Source: Pseudodesulfovibrio profundus
GTDB taxonomy: Bacteria; Desulfobacterota; Desulfovibrionia; Desulfovibrionales; Desulfovibrionaceae
Direction: 5' to 3'
Length of the DNA: 64,000 nt
NCBI RefSeq assembly: GCF_900217235.1
Contig: NZ_LT907975.1
Span: 1,097,501-1,161,500, forward strand
In this document: positions 54,328-63,348 of the stretch, in pieces
Layout of the letters: each line of letters starts with the position of its first letter
Position numbering within the stretch: the first letter of the stretch is position 1
Program-made: the position numbers and the translations under genes
The notes under the pieces: generated by a model
The model's database searches: none
What the model was told of the DNA's origin: nothing
Seen by the model: only the letters and a program-made list of their open reading frames with translations

Positions 54328-54637
54328 CACAGTCTCCCCCCCTATATCTTCTTCCTTCCCCCTTTTTCCCTCCCCTTTCCCTCCGCTTTCATCATTTTTT
54401 TCAAGTCATTGTCAAAAGTAACACGAAAAAAACTTTCGTGTCGGAGCATTGGGCGTGGTTCTCCGGAAGAAAAAGCCGTGAGCGTCAGGCGTTTTCAGAC
54501 TAGAAAAAAGTTTGTACAAAGATTTGAAATTACTCGGAAAGGTGTGAAACAACTTAATCAGAAACGGCTAAAAACCCAAGGCCACCCCGGAGGCAGGTTG
54601 GCCGCAACAAAAAACAGAAAAAACAGGAGTCAAGAAG
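54328..54637 (+). promoter_or_regulatory. Control region of the 220-residue gene, with hairpin and repeat
   Basis: 310 bp without a supported gene. It holds a hairpin CACGAAA...TTTCGTG (54422-54440) and the element CGTGAGCGTCAGGCG...TTTCAGAC (54477-54500), which recurs with few changes at 56307-56330, followed by A-rich DNA. Confidence 0.4.
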
Positions 54638-55300
54638 ATGAACGCAGAACAACTGGAACAGATTTTTGGACCGGCCGCCTCCGCCAGCAAGACTGAGGCA
54701 AACGGGCTGATAGCGGTCAAGCCTTCCGTGGTCTTTCATAGCCCACACGGGGGCGAGGCTGGGTGGAACAAGGCTGTGGATACGGTGCGGGTATGGGTCT
54801 CGGAAGTGCGTGGGGAGGCCCTGGTTTCAAAGCACGGTGTCGTGATTAGCAGGGGCATCAACGGGCGGAGCAACGTCGTGTACTGCGACACCTACGGAAA
54901 GGGCGATGACCCGATCGACGAACAGTCGATCGAGCTTCCGTTCGGGACTGTCGTCCAGGCTGGGATCACGATCGAGATGCGGAGCGGCCGCCGGTTCGTG
55001 ACCGCCTGCGTCGGCATCGTCCCGGAACAATGTGGGCTGGACCACAGGAGGGACAACGTGGCTGTCGGCACCAGCCGCATCAAGACGAACGACGCTCAAA
55101 TCCTGGTCGAGGGCATCGTGCAGCTGTCGCCCGAGGATGCGGCCCTTGTCAGCAAGCTGCGGCACCAGGTACAGGTCTTCGGCGAAGATCATGTCAGGGC
55201 GGTGCTGGGACTGGTCACAGGCGAAGGCGACAAGGTTGAGCGTCAGCCGTTCCGCGAAGAGAAGATCGTCTACGACGCGGAAGCCGGGAGGCTCAGCTGA
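54638..55300 (+). CDS. Hypothetical protein, 220 residues (island)
   Basis: Soluble protein. The N-terminal part is charged; the beta-rich middle (DTVRVWVSEVRGEALVSKHGVVISRGINGRSNVVYCDTYG) could be a small barrel, and the C-terminus (QLSPEDAALVSKLRHQVQVFGEDHVRAVLGLV) is helical. No family recognised. AGGAG lies before ATG 54638. GC content is high, as in the other island genes. Confidence 0.6.
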   Translation: MNAEQLEQIFGPAASASKTEANGLIAVKPSVVFHSPHGGEAGWNKAVDTVRVWVSEVRGEALVSKHGVVISRGINGRSNVVYCDTYGKGDDPIDEQSIELPFGTVVQAGITIEMRSGRRFVTACVGIVPEQCGLDHRRDNVAVGTSRIKTNDAQILVEGIVQLSPEDAALVSKLRHQVQVFGEDHVRAVLGLVTGEGDKVERQPFREEKIVYDAEAGRLS

Positions 55301-55359
55301 TACACCAGACACAATATCCTTTTGATATTCAAGGCCCCCGGAGGGGCCATTGTGTAAGG

Positions 55360-56175
55360 CTATTCGTATACCCTGTCATACTCCTCGGTGTCGGCGTTCC
55401 ACTCGACCCTGTACAGATCGAACAACCTCGTGTTCTGGGTGGCCCTGCGAAGCGCCTGGATATCACGGTCCGGACGATTGTAGTTCGCATAGGCCGCATC
55501 GGTCAGACCCCAGGAGTCGAGTCCTGCCCGGTTCAGCTTCTCGCGCTCGGCGCGGATGACCGACTTCGCTTCGTCGAACTTACCCTTGTCTCCGCCCTTG
55601 CCCCACTTGTTCGGCATGGCGTTGATCATGTCGTCGATCGCTGACTCGACAGCATCAACATCGACATACATGCCGAACAGGTCGGCGATCTTGTTTTCCT
55701 CTGCGGCGGATTCGGCCTTGGCTTGTTCGGACTCCGCAACGGCGACAGCCAAGGCATCTTCGGCGGCTACAAGAATGGCGGCCATCTTCTTGAATTTCTC
55801 CTTGTCATCACGCATCTGCTCTGCGAGACGTTCGGCTTCACGCTTCGCATTTTCGGCATCAGCGATCTTGCGATCATAATCTGTCACCAAGGAATTGAGT
55901 TCGGACACGATCTTCTCGGCTTCGGCTGCTTCGATGTCAGCTTCTTCAGCGGCGGCCATCTTCTCCATGATGCCGGTAGAGATGACGGCTTCACGCCACT
56001 GTTCAGCTTTCTTTCCGGACCGGGGACCGACCTCCCACACCTTTTCGTATCCATTCCACCGAGCGGACTTGAACACCGACTTGAAGTTGTCCTTGAGTTC
56101 CTTCGGGAAACTGATCTTGAAGACCTTTTCACCGGCCCCTTTCGTTGCTTCGTTGATCTTGATTTTCTTCTTCAT
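55360..56175 (-). CDS. Coiled-coil protein with DUF5710-like N-terminus
   Basis: A 271-residue protein starting at ATG 56175 (GGAG upstream); a longer reading to 56367 adds non-coding-like sequence. Residues 15-60 (EKVFKISFPKELKDNFKSVFKSARWNGYEKVWEVGPRSGKKAEQWREAV) resemble the small domain that ends in the W-x-x-x-x-K-x-W pattern of DUF5710. Residues 65-160 are a long Glu/Ala/Lys-rich coiled coil. The C-terminal quarter is acidic with Tyr. The domain is common in plasmid and phage proteins. It is convergent with the 220-residue gene. Confidence 0.6.
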   Translation of the reverse strand: MKKKIKINEATKGAGEKVFKISFPKELKDNFKSVFKSARWNGYEKVWEVGPRSGKKAEQWREAVISTGIMEKMAAAEEADIEAAEAEKIVSELNSLVTDYDRKIADAENAKREAERLAEQMRDDKEKFKKMAAILVAAEDALAVAVAESEQAKAESAAEENKIADLFGMYVDVDAVESAIDDMINAMPNKWGKGGDKGKFDEAKSVIRAEREKLNRAGLDSWGLTDAAYANYNRPDRDIQALRRATQNTRLFDLYRVEWNADTEEYDRVYE

Positions 56176-56215
56176 CTTCTTCACTCCGTCGTTTTCTATT
56201 GCGCCCCGCCCATAA

Positions 56216-56230
56216 CGTGAATATTTCACG
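56216..56230 (-). promoter_or_regulatory. Palindrome CGTGAA-TAT-TTCACG upstream of the coiled-coil gene
   Basis: Perfect 6-bp inverted repeat, 41 bp before ATG 56175. A second pair GAATAT/ATATTC (56219-56240) overlaps it. Candidate operator. Confidence 0.4.
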
Positions 56231-56306
56231 CCAGATATTCGAAAGTCAAGTTTTTCGGCCGAGAAAAAATGTACTTGCAGAGATTTTTCGATGGGTTGTA
56301 AAAACC

Positions 56307-56330
56307 CGTAAGCGCCAGGGGGTTTCAGAC
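56307..56330 (+). repeat. Second copy of the CGTRAGCGYCAGG element
   Basis: CGTAAGCGCCAGG...GTTTCAGAC repeats the element at 54477-54500 with about four changes and in the same orientation. In both places A-rich DNA with a TGTAC-like core lies next to it. Confidence 0.4.
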
Positions 56331-56344
56331 CACCGACAAGTGAA

Positions 56345-56363
56345 AAGGCCCCAGAGGGGCCTT
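56345..56363 (-). terminator. Terminator after the DUF4258-like gene
   Basis: AAGGCCCC-AGA-GGGGCCTT followed by TTC on the minus strand. It lies 170 bp after the stop. Confidence 0.55.
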
Positions 56364-56530
56364 GCAATCTCGCAACGGGTAGTGTTCCCTGATCGGTCGT
56401 GTTCCGATTTTCAGCAGTTGGTTCGCCCCCGGTGCCGCCCCGAAGACAGGCGGAAACTTCCCGCCATATAAATCACGGAACCTGGCCAGTCGACATGCGA
56501 CACGGCAGACCACGACTCCGACGTTTCTGG

Positions 56531-56740
56531 TCAATCCCATAGACGGCCTCCATACACCGTCAAGATTTTCATTCCTCCATCCCCCCATGGCACGGTCACA
56601 GCCGTATACCCCAAGAGATGATGCCGGGTAGCGCCCAACTTACCCGGGCTTTCCTCGCCGCTTGCAATGCACGCAAGGGCGGTTGGTGCGGGGATCCCGC
56701 GTTCGTGCATACGGACATGAGCATGCTTACTGAATATCAC
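56531..56740 (-). CDS. DUF4258-like small protein
   Basis: The 69-residue protein opens VIFSKHAHVRMHERGI, the hallmark (SxHAxxRxxERGI) of DUF4258, a RelE/ParE-like fold found in phages and islands. GTG start at 56740 with GGAGG 10 bp upstream; the nearby ATG is out of frame and stops at once. No antitoxin-like gene is next to it, so a toxin role is not supported. Confidence 0.65.
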   Translation of the reverse strand: MIFSKHAHVRMHERGIPAPTALACIASGEESPGKLGATRHHLLGYTAVTVPWGDGGMKILTVYGGRLWD

Positions 56741-56838
56741 ATTGATACTGCCTCCTTCGGTCTACCGACCTGTCGCAATCCGTTTCCACGAATATATCAC
56801 CCCCGCCGCTCTGACCGCCACTTTTCGGACGAAAAAAG

Positions 56839-58149
56839 AGTTCATCCGGCTAAAGCGTACTTCGCTTCATGAATGCCCATGATTCTGAGCTTGAACAACT
56901 CGGTATCCCGGTAGCCATAGGCCTGCCGTTTCAGTGTTTTGATCTTGTTGTTCGTTCCCTCTATGGGACCTGATGAGATGGGGTGATCGTAGTAGGCGAG
57001 GATGCCGAATCGATGTGAAGCGAGTGTCCTCGCCATGACCTGCAAAGGACGGATATCCGAGGCTTCAGCCCTAGCGATCCAGTCCGCGATCACCTTCTCC
57101 GCCGTCGCTTTGTCCGGCTGGGACCACAGTTGCCGCAAATCCTCTTTGAGATAGTAGGCTGTTGCCAAGGGCTTGTTCAGCCGTAACGCCTCGTCCAAAC
57201 GTTCTTTTTCATCGCGGGTTTCATCCAGATTTTCCGGGTTCTTCAGGAGAATCCATCGCGTCCCTTTGACCGCCTTCCTTTCAAGCGGAGACGTGAGTTC
57301 CCGAAAGAGTTGGCGGCGTATCTGGGTGATTTTCTCGTTCATCAGTTTGACCACATGAAACCGGTCGAACACGATGGCGGATTCCGGCAGACTTTCCATA
57401 ATGGCGCTGATGTAGCCAGCGTTCATGTCCGTTGCTACGGCTGCAATCTTGGCTCTTGTCTTCCTGAGACGTTCCCAGAACGGAATAAGTGTTTCGCGAC
57501 TTCGGCCTTCGCCGACAAAGACGACTGCGCCGCTTTCAAGGTCCATAACCAACGTCAGATATTTCTGGCCCTTCCTGACGCTGATTTCGTCGATGGCGAT
57601 GTACCTGAGTTTTCCCAGCTTCGGTTTTGAGAAGCGGCGAAACAGATACCGTTTGAAGATTGATTTGATGGTGTCCCAACCAACGCCGAGCAGGTCAGCC
57701 ACATCCTGGATGGTCATCTTCTTCGCCAAAGCGAGAGCATATCGCTCAAAAGCTCTGGTGTACCAGCGTCTGGGTTCGGCAATCTGAATGTCGATCAAAC
57801 GGACAACGCCGCAATTACGGCATCCTACTCGCTGTACGGGAATGACCAACCAGACCGGCTTGAAGCCGATGGGCACAGTCTGGACCCAGCGCTCAGCAAA
57901 ACCGTGTCGAATGATGTTTCTGGAGCGGCAACACGGGCAACGGATCAGGTCGTCCTGGGGCTGCACCTTGAGGATAATGTTGCCTGCGATGAAATCCTGC
58001 CGAACGTAGTCGTAGCCTCGCAGGCCGAACGCGTGGTAGATCAAACTCGTGGACATGGCGATTACTCCTCCCGCTGGTTGGTGATGCTTCCAACGGTTGG
58101 ACGCCATGTCCTTTCATTTTGTCAAAAGTACGCTTTAGCCGGATGAACC
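56839..58149 (-). mobile_element. ISL3-family element (1311 bp)
   Basis: The ends AGTTCATCCGGCTAAAGCGTACTT and (reverse) GGTTCATCCGGCTAAAGCGTACTT are inverted repeats differing in the first base, flanked by the 8-bp direct repeat GAAAAAAG (56831-56838 and 58150-58157), as expected for ISL3. Inserted between the DUF4258-like gene and the helicase gene. Confidence 0.93.
56842..58056 (-). CDS. ISL3-family transposase
   Basis: The 404-residue transposase has an N-terminal zinc finger (CPCCRSRNIIRHG ... GCRNCG), a helix-turn-helix (MTIQDVADLLGVGWDTIKSIFKRYL), and a DDE core with IAIDEISVRKGQKYLT, ATDMNAGY, DRFHVVKLMN and the C-terminal GPIEGTNNKIKTLKRQAYGY. Start ATG 58056 with GGGAGGAG. Intact. 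Confidence 0.92.
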   Translation of the reverse strand: MSTSLIYHAFGLRGYDYVRQDFIAGNIILKVQPQDDLIRCPCCRSRNIIRHGFAERWVQTVPIGFKPVWLVIPVQRVGCRNCGVVRLIDIQIAEPRRWYTRAFERYALALAKKMTIQDVADLLGVGWDTIKSIFKRYLFRRFSKPKLGKLRYIAIDEISVRKGQKYLTLVMDLESGAVVFVGEGRSRETLIPFWERLRKTRAKIAAVATDMNAGYISAIMESLPESAIVFDRFHVVKLMNEKITQIRRQLFRELTSPLERKAVKGTRWILLKNPENLDETRDEKERLDEALRLNKPLATAYYLKEDLRQLWSQPDKATAEKVIADWIARAEASDIRPLQVMARTLASHRFGILAYYDHPISSGPIEGTNNKIKTLKRQAYGYRDTELFKLRIMGIHEAKYALAG

Positions 58150-58962
58150 GAAAAAAGGAGCATAAAAGGGCACGAAGGGATGAAAATTTTAGCGAACGGC
58201 CAAGCCGCGTCAAAAACAATCTTGCCGTGTTAAAGATTAAACCCACCAAGTAAGTCTCTACCTTCAAGTGGGCCTAAGAGTGGACATTACAGGTGATTTT
58301 TAGTCCAAAAGCATTTCAAAAAAAGCCTGTGAGGCAACTTCTTCTATCCACGGCCTACCATTGCACTCTTAGCACATCTCATATAGGTTACTATCGTTTA
58401 TAAAAAACGACGGAAGATTCCAATGCCAGCTCAAACAAATCCCGTGGTTCCATTTCAAAAAGGCCAACAAGTTTTTAACAAGGCCAATCCATCAGAACGA
58501 GGCTATTACACGGGAAACTATCAAGAAATTCCCGGCATTACCCTCGTAGAAATTCAATTTAATGATGGCAGTAAAAAATCCCTAGCCCTAAATGCGGTTG
58601 AAGTTATCGACTTGGCATCGACATCTTCTCTTAAAGAACAACTGAAAGCCGAATATTTTGGGGGTAAAACCGACCTACGCAGACTTATCACTTACGAAAA
58701 ACTGAAAGGGACTCTCCATGAAGTCATTTATTCAATGGAGGCAGCCCAAATCGACTTCTATCCATATCAGTTTAAGCCCGTCCTAAAATTTATCAATTCT
58801 CCAACAGAACGACTCGTTTTGGCCGACGAGGTCGGCTTGGGCAAAACTATTGAATCAGGCCTAATCTGGATGGAAATGCAGGCTCGCCACCAATCCAATA
58901 GGCTCTTGGTAGTTTGCCCCAAAATACTAGCCGAAAAGTGGAAGGACGAACTAAAAACCAAA

Positions 58963-59671
58963 GGGGCTGTACCAGATAACTAGCCCATATGTCTTCTAAC
59001 CCACTGTTTCAGTTGTTTAAACTGGCTTCGCGGATTGCTGTTATTAAAACGCCACTCGCATTCCTTTAAAAACAGAGAAAAATGCTTGGTTGGAATGCCG
59101 TTGAATTTCCTCATATGGCGTTTGGCCTGGTTCCAAAAATTCTCGATTCCATTGATGTGGTTGTGGCTATCTGCAAACAGCTTCGAGTGGTTGATTCGGA
59201 AGTGTTTGAACGCTGACACATCAAGGACATTGTAGCCATACCAGCAGTCCGAGTAAACCACACTGTCTGGCTGGATTCTTTCCTGAATAATGGGAAGCAA
59301 GGTTTTACCTTTCGCATCAGGAATCACCTGTGTATAGACCTTCCCGCCCCTTTTAAGGATTCCAAAAACAGGAACCTTACCAGCCGCCCCACGTCCTCTT
59401 TTGCCCTTTCGCTTGCCACCGAAGTAGCTCTCATCGACCTCAAATTCGCCAAAATCCATCCCTTCACAGGACTCTTCTACCGCTATGATTTCCCGGAGCC
59501 GGTGAAAGTAATAGGCGGCTGTTTTGACGTTCACACCAACCAGATCGGCAGCGCAACGAGCTGTCGTGCCAGCCACAAAATGTTCGATTAAACGAAGCTG
59601 CTTGTCCTTGCTCAAACGACTTTTTCGCATTGCCATACCGATAACCCAAAGGAGTTATCTGGTACAGCCCC
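58963..59671 (-). mobile_element. IS1595-family element, copy B (709 bp)
   Basis: Same ends and length as copy A. The 8-bp direct repeat AAACCAAA (58955-58962 and 59672-59679) marks insertion into the helicase gene between the Walker A region and the DEAH box. Confidence 0.94.
58980..59636 (-). CDS. IS1595-family transposase, copy B
   Basis: 218 residues, identical in protein sequence to copy A at 17949-18605. Intact and opposite to the helicase gene. Confidence 0.9.
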   Translation of the reverse strand: MAMRKSRLSKDKQLRLIEHFVAGTTARCAADLVGVNVKTAAYYFHRLREIIAVEESCEGMDFGEFEVDESYFGGKRKGKRGRGAAGKVPVFGILKRGGKVYTQVIPDAKGKTLLPIIQERIQPDSVVYSDCWYGYNVLDVSAFKHFRINHSKLFADSHNHINGIENFWNQAKRHMRKFNGIPTKHFSLFLKECEWRFNNSNPRSQFKQLKQWVRRHMG

Positions 59672-60258
59672 AAACCAAATTTCTTCTTGATGCAAAAATA
59701 GTTGATTTCAATGCCTTTAGAGATGAAATTGACGAACTGAAAAAAAATGGCCCTCAACATCCATTTGTATTGATTGGGACGTACACTGGGCTTCGTCCAT
59801 CAAAAGAAGAACGGAACAACCTCAAACGCCCTCCGGAAGATACACCAAGTAAATCGAAGAAGGCACAACTTCTCCGAGAACTCCGACACTGGACAGAAGA
59901 CCATTATCCATTTGACATGGTCATCTTTGATGAGGCGCACTACATGCGTAATCAAGCAACAACAACTTTTCATCTTGGAGAATGCCTATCCACCAATGCA
60001 CGATCCGTGCTTTGTGTTTCTGCAACTCCAGTCAACAATACCAACATAGATCTTCACAGCCTACTTAGACTTATCGATGAAGAATTTTTCGCAACCCAAA
60101 GTGTGTTCGACGAATTAATCGATGTAAACAGACCGACTGTACAATTAGGAAATGCTCTCGCACAATCCATCATAGACGAGACCGCCATTACTCAGGCTGT
60201 CTCCGAAATGGCCAAAAGCCAATACATAAATAAATCCCCACTTTTTGAAAAATTACTA

Positions 60259-61081
60259 GGGCGTGTCGACAATCATTCTGAGATTTGCTATACTTCTTGG
60301 CAGGAGGTTGGCAGTGCAAAAAAGACACGCTCTACGCGACGATCAGTGGGATAAAATCAAAGAATATCTTCCAGGAAAACAAAGTGACTGCGGTGTAACT
60401 GCAAAAGATAACAGGCTATTCATTGATGCAGTCATGTGGATTGGCAAGACAGGGGCGCCTTGGCGAGATTTGCCAGAAAGCTATGGCAAGTGGTCTTCGG
60501 TCCATAAGAGATTTATCCGCTGGGCCAAGAAAGGTGTATGGCAAATGATCTTCAACACGCTTGCGGTAGACGCTGATACTGAATGGCTCATGATTGACAG
60601 CACAATAGTGCGAGCTCATCAGCATTCGGCTGGCGGAAAGGGGGCACCTCCAGCAGTCGGTGGGGAAATCTAGAGGAGGGTTTTCAACGAAAGTCCATGC
60701 TGCCACAGATGCTCTCGGATGTCCAACTAAATTCATATTAACACCTGGAAATACAGCGGATTGCAGTATGGCGATTCCGCTTATTGAAGGACAGGCTGCC
60801 GAGCATGTCCTTGCTGATAAGGGCTATGATTCAGATGAAATTGTAATGGCAATTGAAGCCATGAATGCCAATCCGGTTGTCCCTCCTCGCTCTCACAGAA
60901 AGACAAGGCGAACATATGACAAACATCTCTATAAGGAGCGAAGTGCTATAGAGTGTATGTTTGGAAATTTAAAACAGTTTCGAAGGATTGCAACACGATA
61001 CGACAAGCTGGCGACGTCCTATCTTGCTTTCGTGTACGTAGGAGCAATGTGGCTGTGGCTGAAGTGATTGTCGACACACCC
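60259..61081 (+). mobile_element. IS5-family (IS427-like) element (823 bp)
   Basis: The ends GGGCGTGTCGACAATC and (reverse) GGGTGTGTCGACAATC are inverted repeats with one mismatch, flanked by TA direct repeats (60257-60258, 61082-61083). The 2-bp duplication and size fit the IS427-type group. Inserted in the helicase gene after ...SPLFEKLL. Confidence 0.9.
60314..61067 (+). CDS. IS427-like transposase in two frames
   Basis: Frame A runs from GTG 60314 (AGGAGG upstream) to 60673 and holds the N-terminal region plus the first catalytic Asp (LMIDSTIVRAHQHSAGGKG). Frame B continues to 61067 with GKSRGGFSTKVHAATDALG, the second Asp in LADKGYDSDE and Glu in AIECMFGNLKQFRRIATRYD. The frames meet at AAGGGGG near 60640. 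Compared with the usual family spacing between the AKGG and GRSRGG motifs, a slip back by two or forward by one base would give the full enzyme, as known for frameshifted members of this group. Confidence 0.85.
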
Positions 61082-62185
61082 TAGATGTCCTCTCCCACCT
61101 GTCCGAATCGAGTTATAAAGATAAAAAGCAACTGGCCTTATGCCAGGACATGGCAGAAAAACTAAACTTGCTTGGAAACTACGTCAATCGGACAAGACGG
61201 TTACAAGTACAAGAAAACAGACCAATTCGCACTCCAATTGTCTTATCGATTGAGTATACCAGCCAAGAAGAGGCTCTATATAAAGCTATTCTCAAACTCG
61301 TTAGATTAAAATGCCGTCTCAACAATCAACCATTTCATGTTTTTCAGGTCATGACCCTTCAGCTAATGGCTGCGAGTTGCCTCCCTATGCTGGCTGACAG
61401 AATTCTCCATGAAGACCTAAACGCGGATGACAATCTGCTCCAAGAAGCCATGGGGACAGAACTACCCGAAAAGAACCAGCAAGCCATATCCAGAGATGAC
61501 ATCTTGGGACTTCGACATCTTGTCAATTACGACTTCAAAAAACATGATAGTAAATTCAACAAACTCCTTGAGCTAATCCATGGCAAGCTTCGTGATGAAA
61601 AGATAATTATTTTTTCTTTTTACAGATCGACGCTCGCTTACTTGCGAGATCGACTCAGTTCGGCCGGAGAAAGAGTAACGAGCATCCATGGCGGAATTAA
61701 GACTGAGGACCGATGGAAAGAAATCGATCGATTTAAAGATCCTGCCGGGCCTCGGATACTTCTCGCCTCAGAAGTTGGTAGTGAAGGCATAGACCTTCAG
61801 TTTTGCAGAGTAGTTGTAAACTATGATTTGCCTTGGAATCCAATGCGCGTTGAGCAACGAATCGGCAGGATTGACCGCGTAGGACAAAAGGCAAAACAAT
61901 TATCCATTGTCAATTTCAAAATACAAGGAACCATTGAAGAACGTCTTTTTGAAAAGCTGTACCAAAAGTTAGACCAATTCAGTAACAGCTTGGGGGACCT
62001 GGACGCCGTCATTGGTGAAGAAATTAAAAAACTGACCATCGACTTACTCAGCGATGACCTGACGCCACAACAAGAGGTCGCTAGAATTGATCAAGCTGGC
62101 CAAGTCATCGAAAATCAGGCTGTCAGAAGTGGCCTCGGTTCTTCGGACCACTGAGCGACGATTTTAAGGTGGACACGTTTACGAG

Positions 62186-63067
62186 CTACGCCGCTCTTTC
62201 GTTCCAGGCCAGAGGGGGTACCCCCTCTGGCCTGGAACGGTTCTGATATATCTCCATCGGCTTCTTGCCGTCAAAAGCAAAATGCGGACGTCGATTGTTG
62301 TAGAAATCGAACCACCAAGCCAAGGCTTGCCGCAGTTCGCTTCCGGTTCCCATCTCACGCAGGTAAGCACATTCATATTTCAACGAACGCCACAGACGCT
62401 CGATCATCACATTATCCATCCATCGGCCTCGACCGTCCATGGAGATACGAATTCCAGCCTCTCTGAGCGTCCGTGTGAACTCGTAGCTGGTGAACTGTGA
62501 TCCCTGGTCGGTGTTGAAGATTTCCGGCACCCCATAACGATTCAGGGCTTCTTCCAAGGCAGACACGCAGAAATCAGCATCCATCGTGTTTGAGAGCCTC
62601 CACGACAGGACGGCCCGACTGTGCCAGTCCATGACCGCCACAAGGTATAAGAAGCCGCGTGTCATGGGGATATACGTGATGTCGGCACACCAAACCTGAT
62701 TGGGCTTCGTAATCGCCTTGTGCCGCAGCAAATACGGATACGTCTTATGTTGCGGATGCGGATGGCTTGTCTTTGGCTTTTGGTAAATCGCCATCAGGCC
62801 CATTTTACGCATCAGACGTCGTACCCGTTCACGACCGACCCTTTGCCCTTCGTCTCGTAGGGTATTACGCATCTGTCTGGAACCGAAAAACGGCAGCTCC
62901 ATAAACAACTCATCGATTCGGCGCATAAGGGCCAGGTTGGCCGGAGATTCGCCGATCGGTTCGTAGTAGTACGTCGATCGGTACAGCTTGAGAATTCGGC
63001 ATTGCCGCCGGATACTGAGCTCGGGGTGAGTCTTGTCGACCACCTCTCGCCTTCGCTCACAGCTCAA
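62186..63067 (-). CDS. IS3-family transposase OrfB (integrase core)
   Basis: The 293-residue rve integrase carries the DDE triad: Asp in WCADITYIPM, Asp in FNTDQGSQFTS and Glu in MIERLWRSLKYE. The TTG start overlaps the OrfA stop (TTGA), so expression is by reinitiation or by a minus-one slip near AAAATTT. A 40-bp perfect palindrome lies in its last codons. Confidence 0.9.
   Translation of the reverse strand: MSCERRREVVDKTHPELSIRRQCRILKLYRSTYYYEPIGESPANLALMRRIDELFMELPFFGSRQMRNTLRDEGQRVGRERVRRLMRKMGLMAIYQKPKTSHPHPQHKTYPYLLRHKAITKPNQVWCADITYIPMTRGFLYLVAVMDWHSRAVLSWRLSNTMDADFCVSALEEALNRYGVPEIFNTDQGSQFTSYEFTRTLREAGIRISMDGRGRWMDNVMIERLWRSLKYECAYLREMGTGSELRQALAWWFDFYNNRRPHFAFDGKKPMEIYQNRSRPEGVPPLAWNERAA
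62200..62239. repeat. 40-bp perfect palindrome in the 3' end of orfB
   Basis: Positions 62200-62219 and 62220-62239 are exact reverse complements, with centre GGGGGT|ACCCCC and no loop. It codes for the segment around RPEGVPPLAW. It would form a very strong hairpin in either transcript. Confidence 0.95.
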
Positions 63068-63348
63068 ATTTTGGCGAAGGCTTGTTGCAAAAAATCCTTC
63101 TCCACCGTGAGCTGGCCAATCTTGGCGTGAAGCTCCTTGATCTGGGCCCCGTTATCCTGACGGCCGACGGCCTTGCCTGAAAAGGACGCCACGATCCCTT
63201 CCTTGGCCTGCTTCTTCCACTGGGAAACCTGATTGGGGTGTACGCCGTACTTGCTGGCGAGTTCCGACAGGGTGTGTTCCCCGGACAGGGCATCCAGGGC
63301 GACTCGGGCTTTGAATTCCGCGCTGAAACGTTTTCTCGTCTTGGACAT
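63064..63348 (-). CDS. IS3-family transposase OrfA
   Basis: The 94-residue protein has a helix-turn-helix (FKARVALDALSGEHTLSELASKYGVHPNQVSQWKKQ) and a C-terminal coiled coil (KELHAKIGQLTVEKDFLQQAF). ATG 63348 has GGAGG upstream. Related to, but distinct from, the OrfA at 22129-22407. Confidence 0.88.
   Translation of the reverse strand: MSKTRKRFSAEFKARVALDALSGEHTLSELASKYGVHPNQVSQWKKQAKEGIVASFSGKAVGRQDNGAQIKELHAKIGQLTVEKDFLQQAFAKI

Noticed and set aside
56531..56740. Toxin-antitoxin pair around the DUF4258-like gene
   Set aside because: No second small gene with an antitoxin-like sequence lies next to it.
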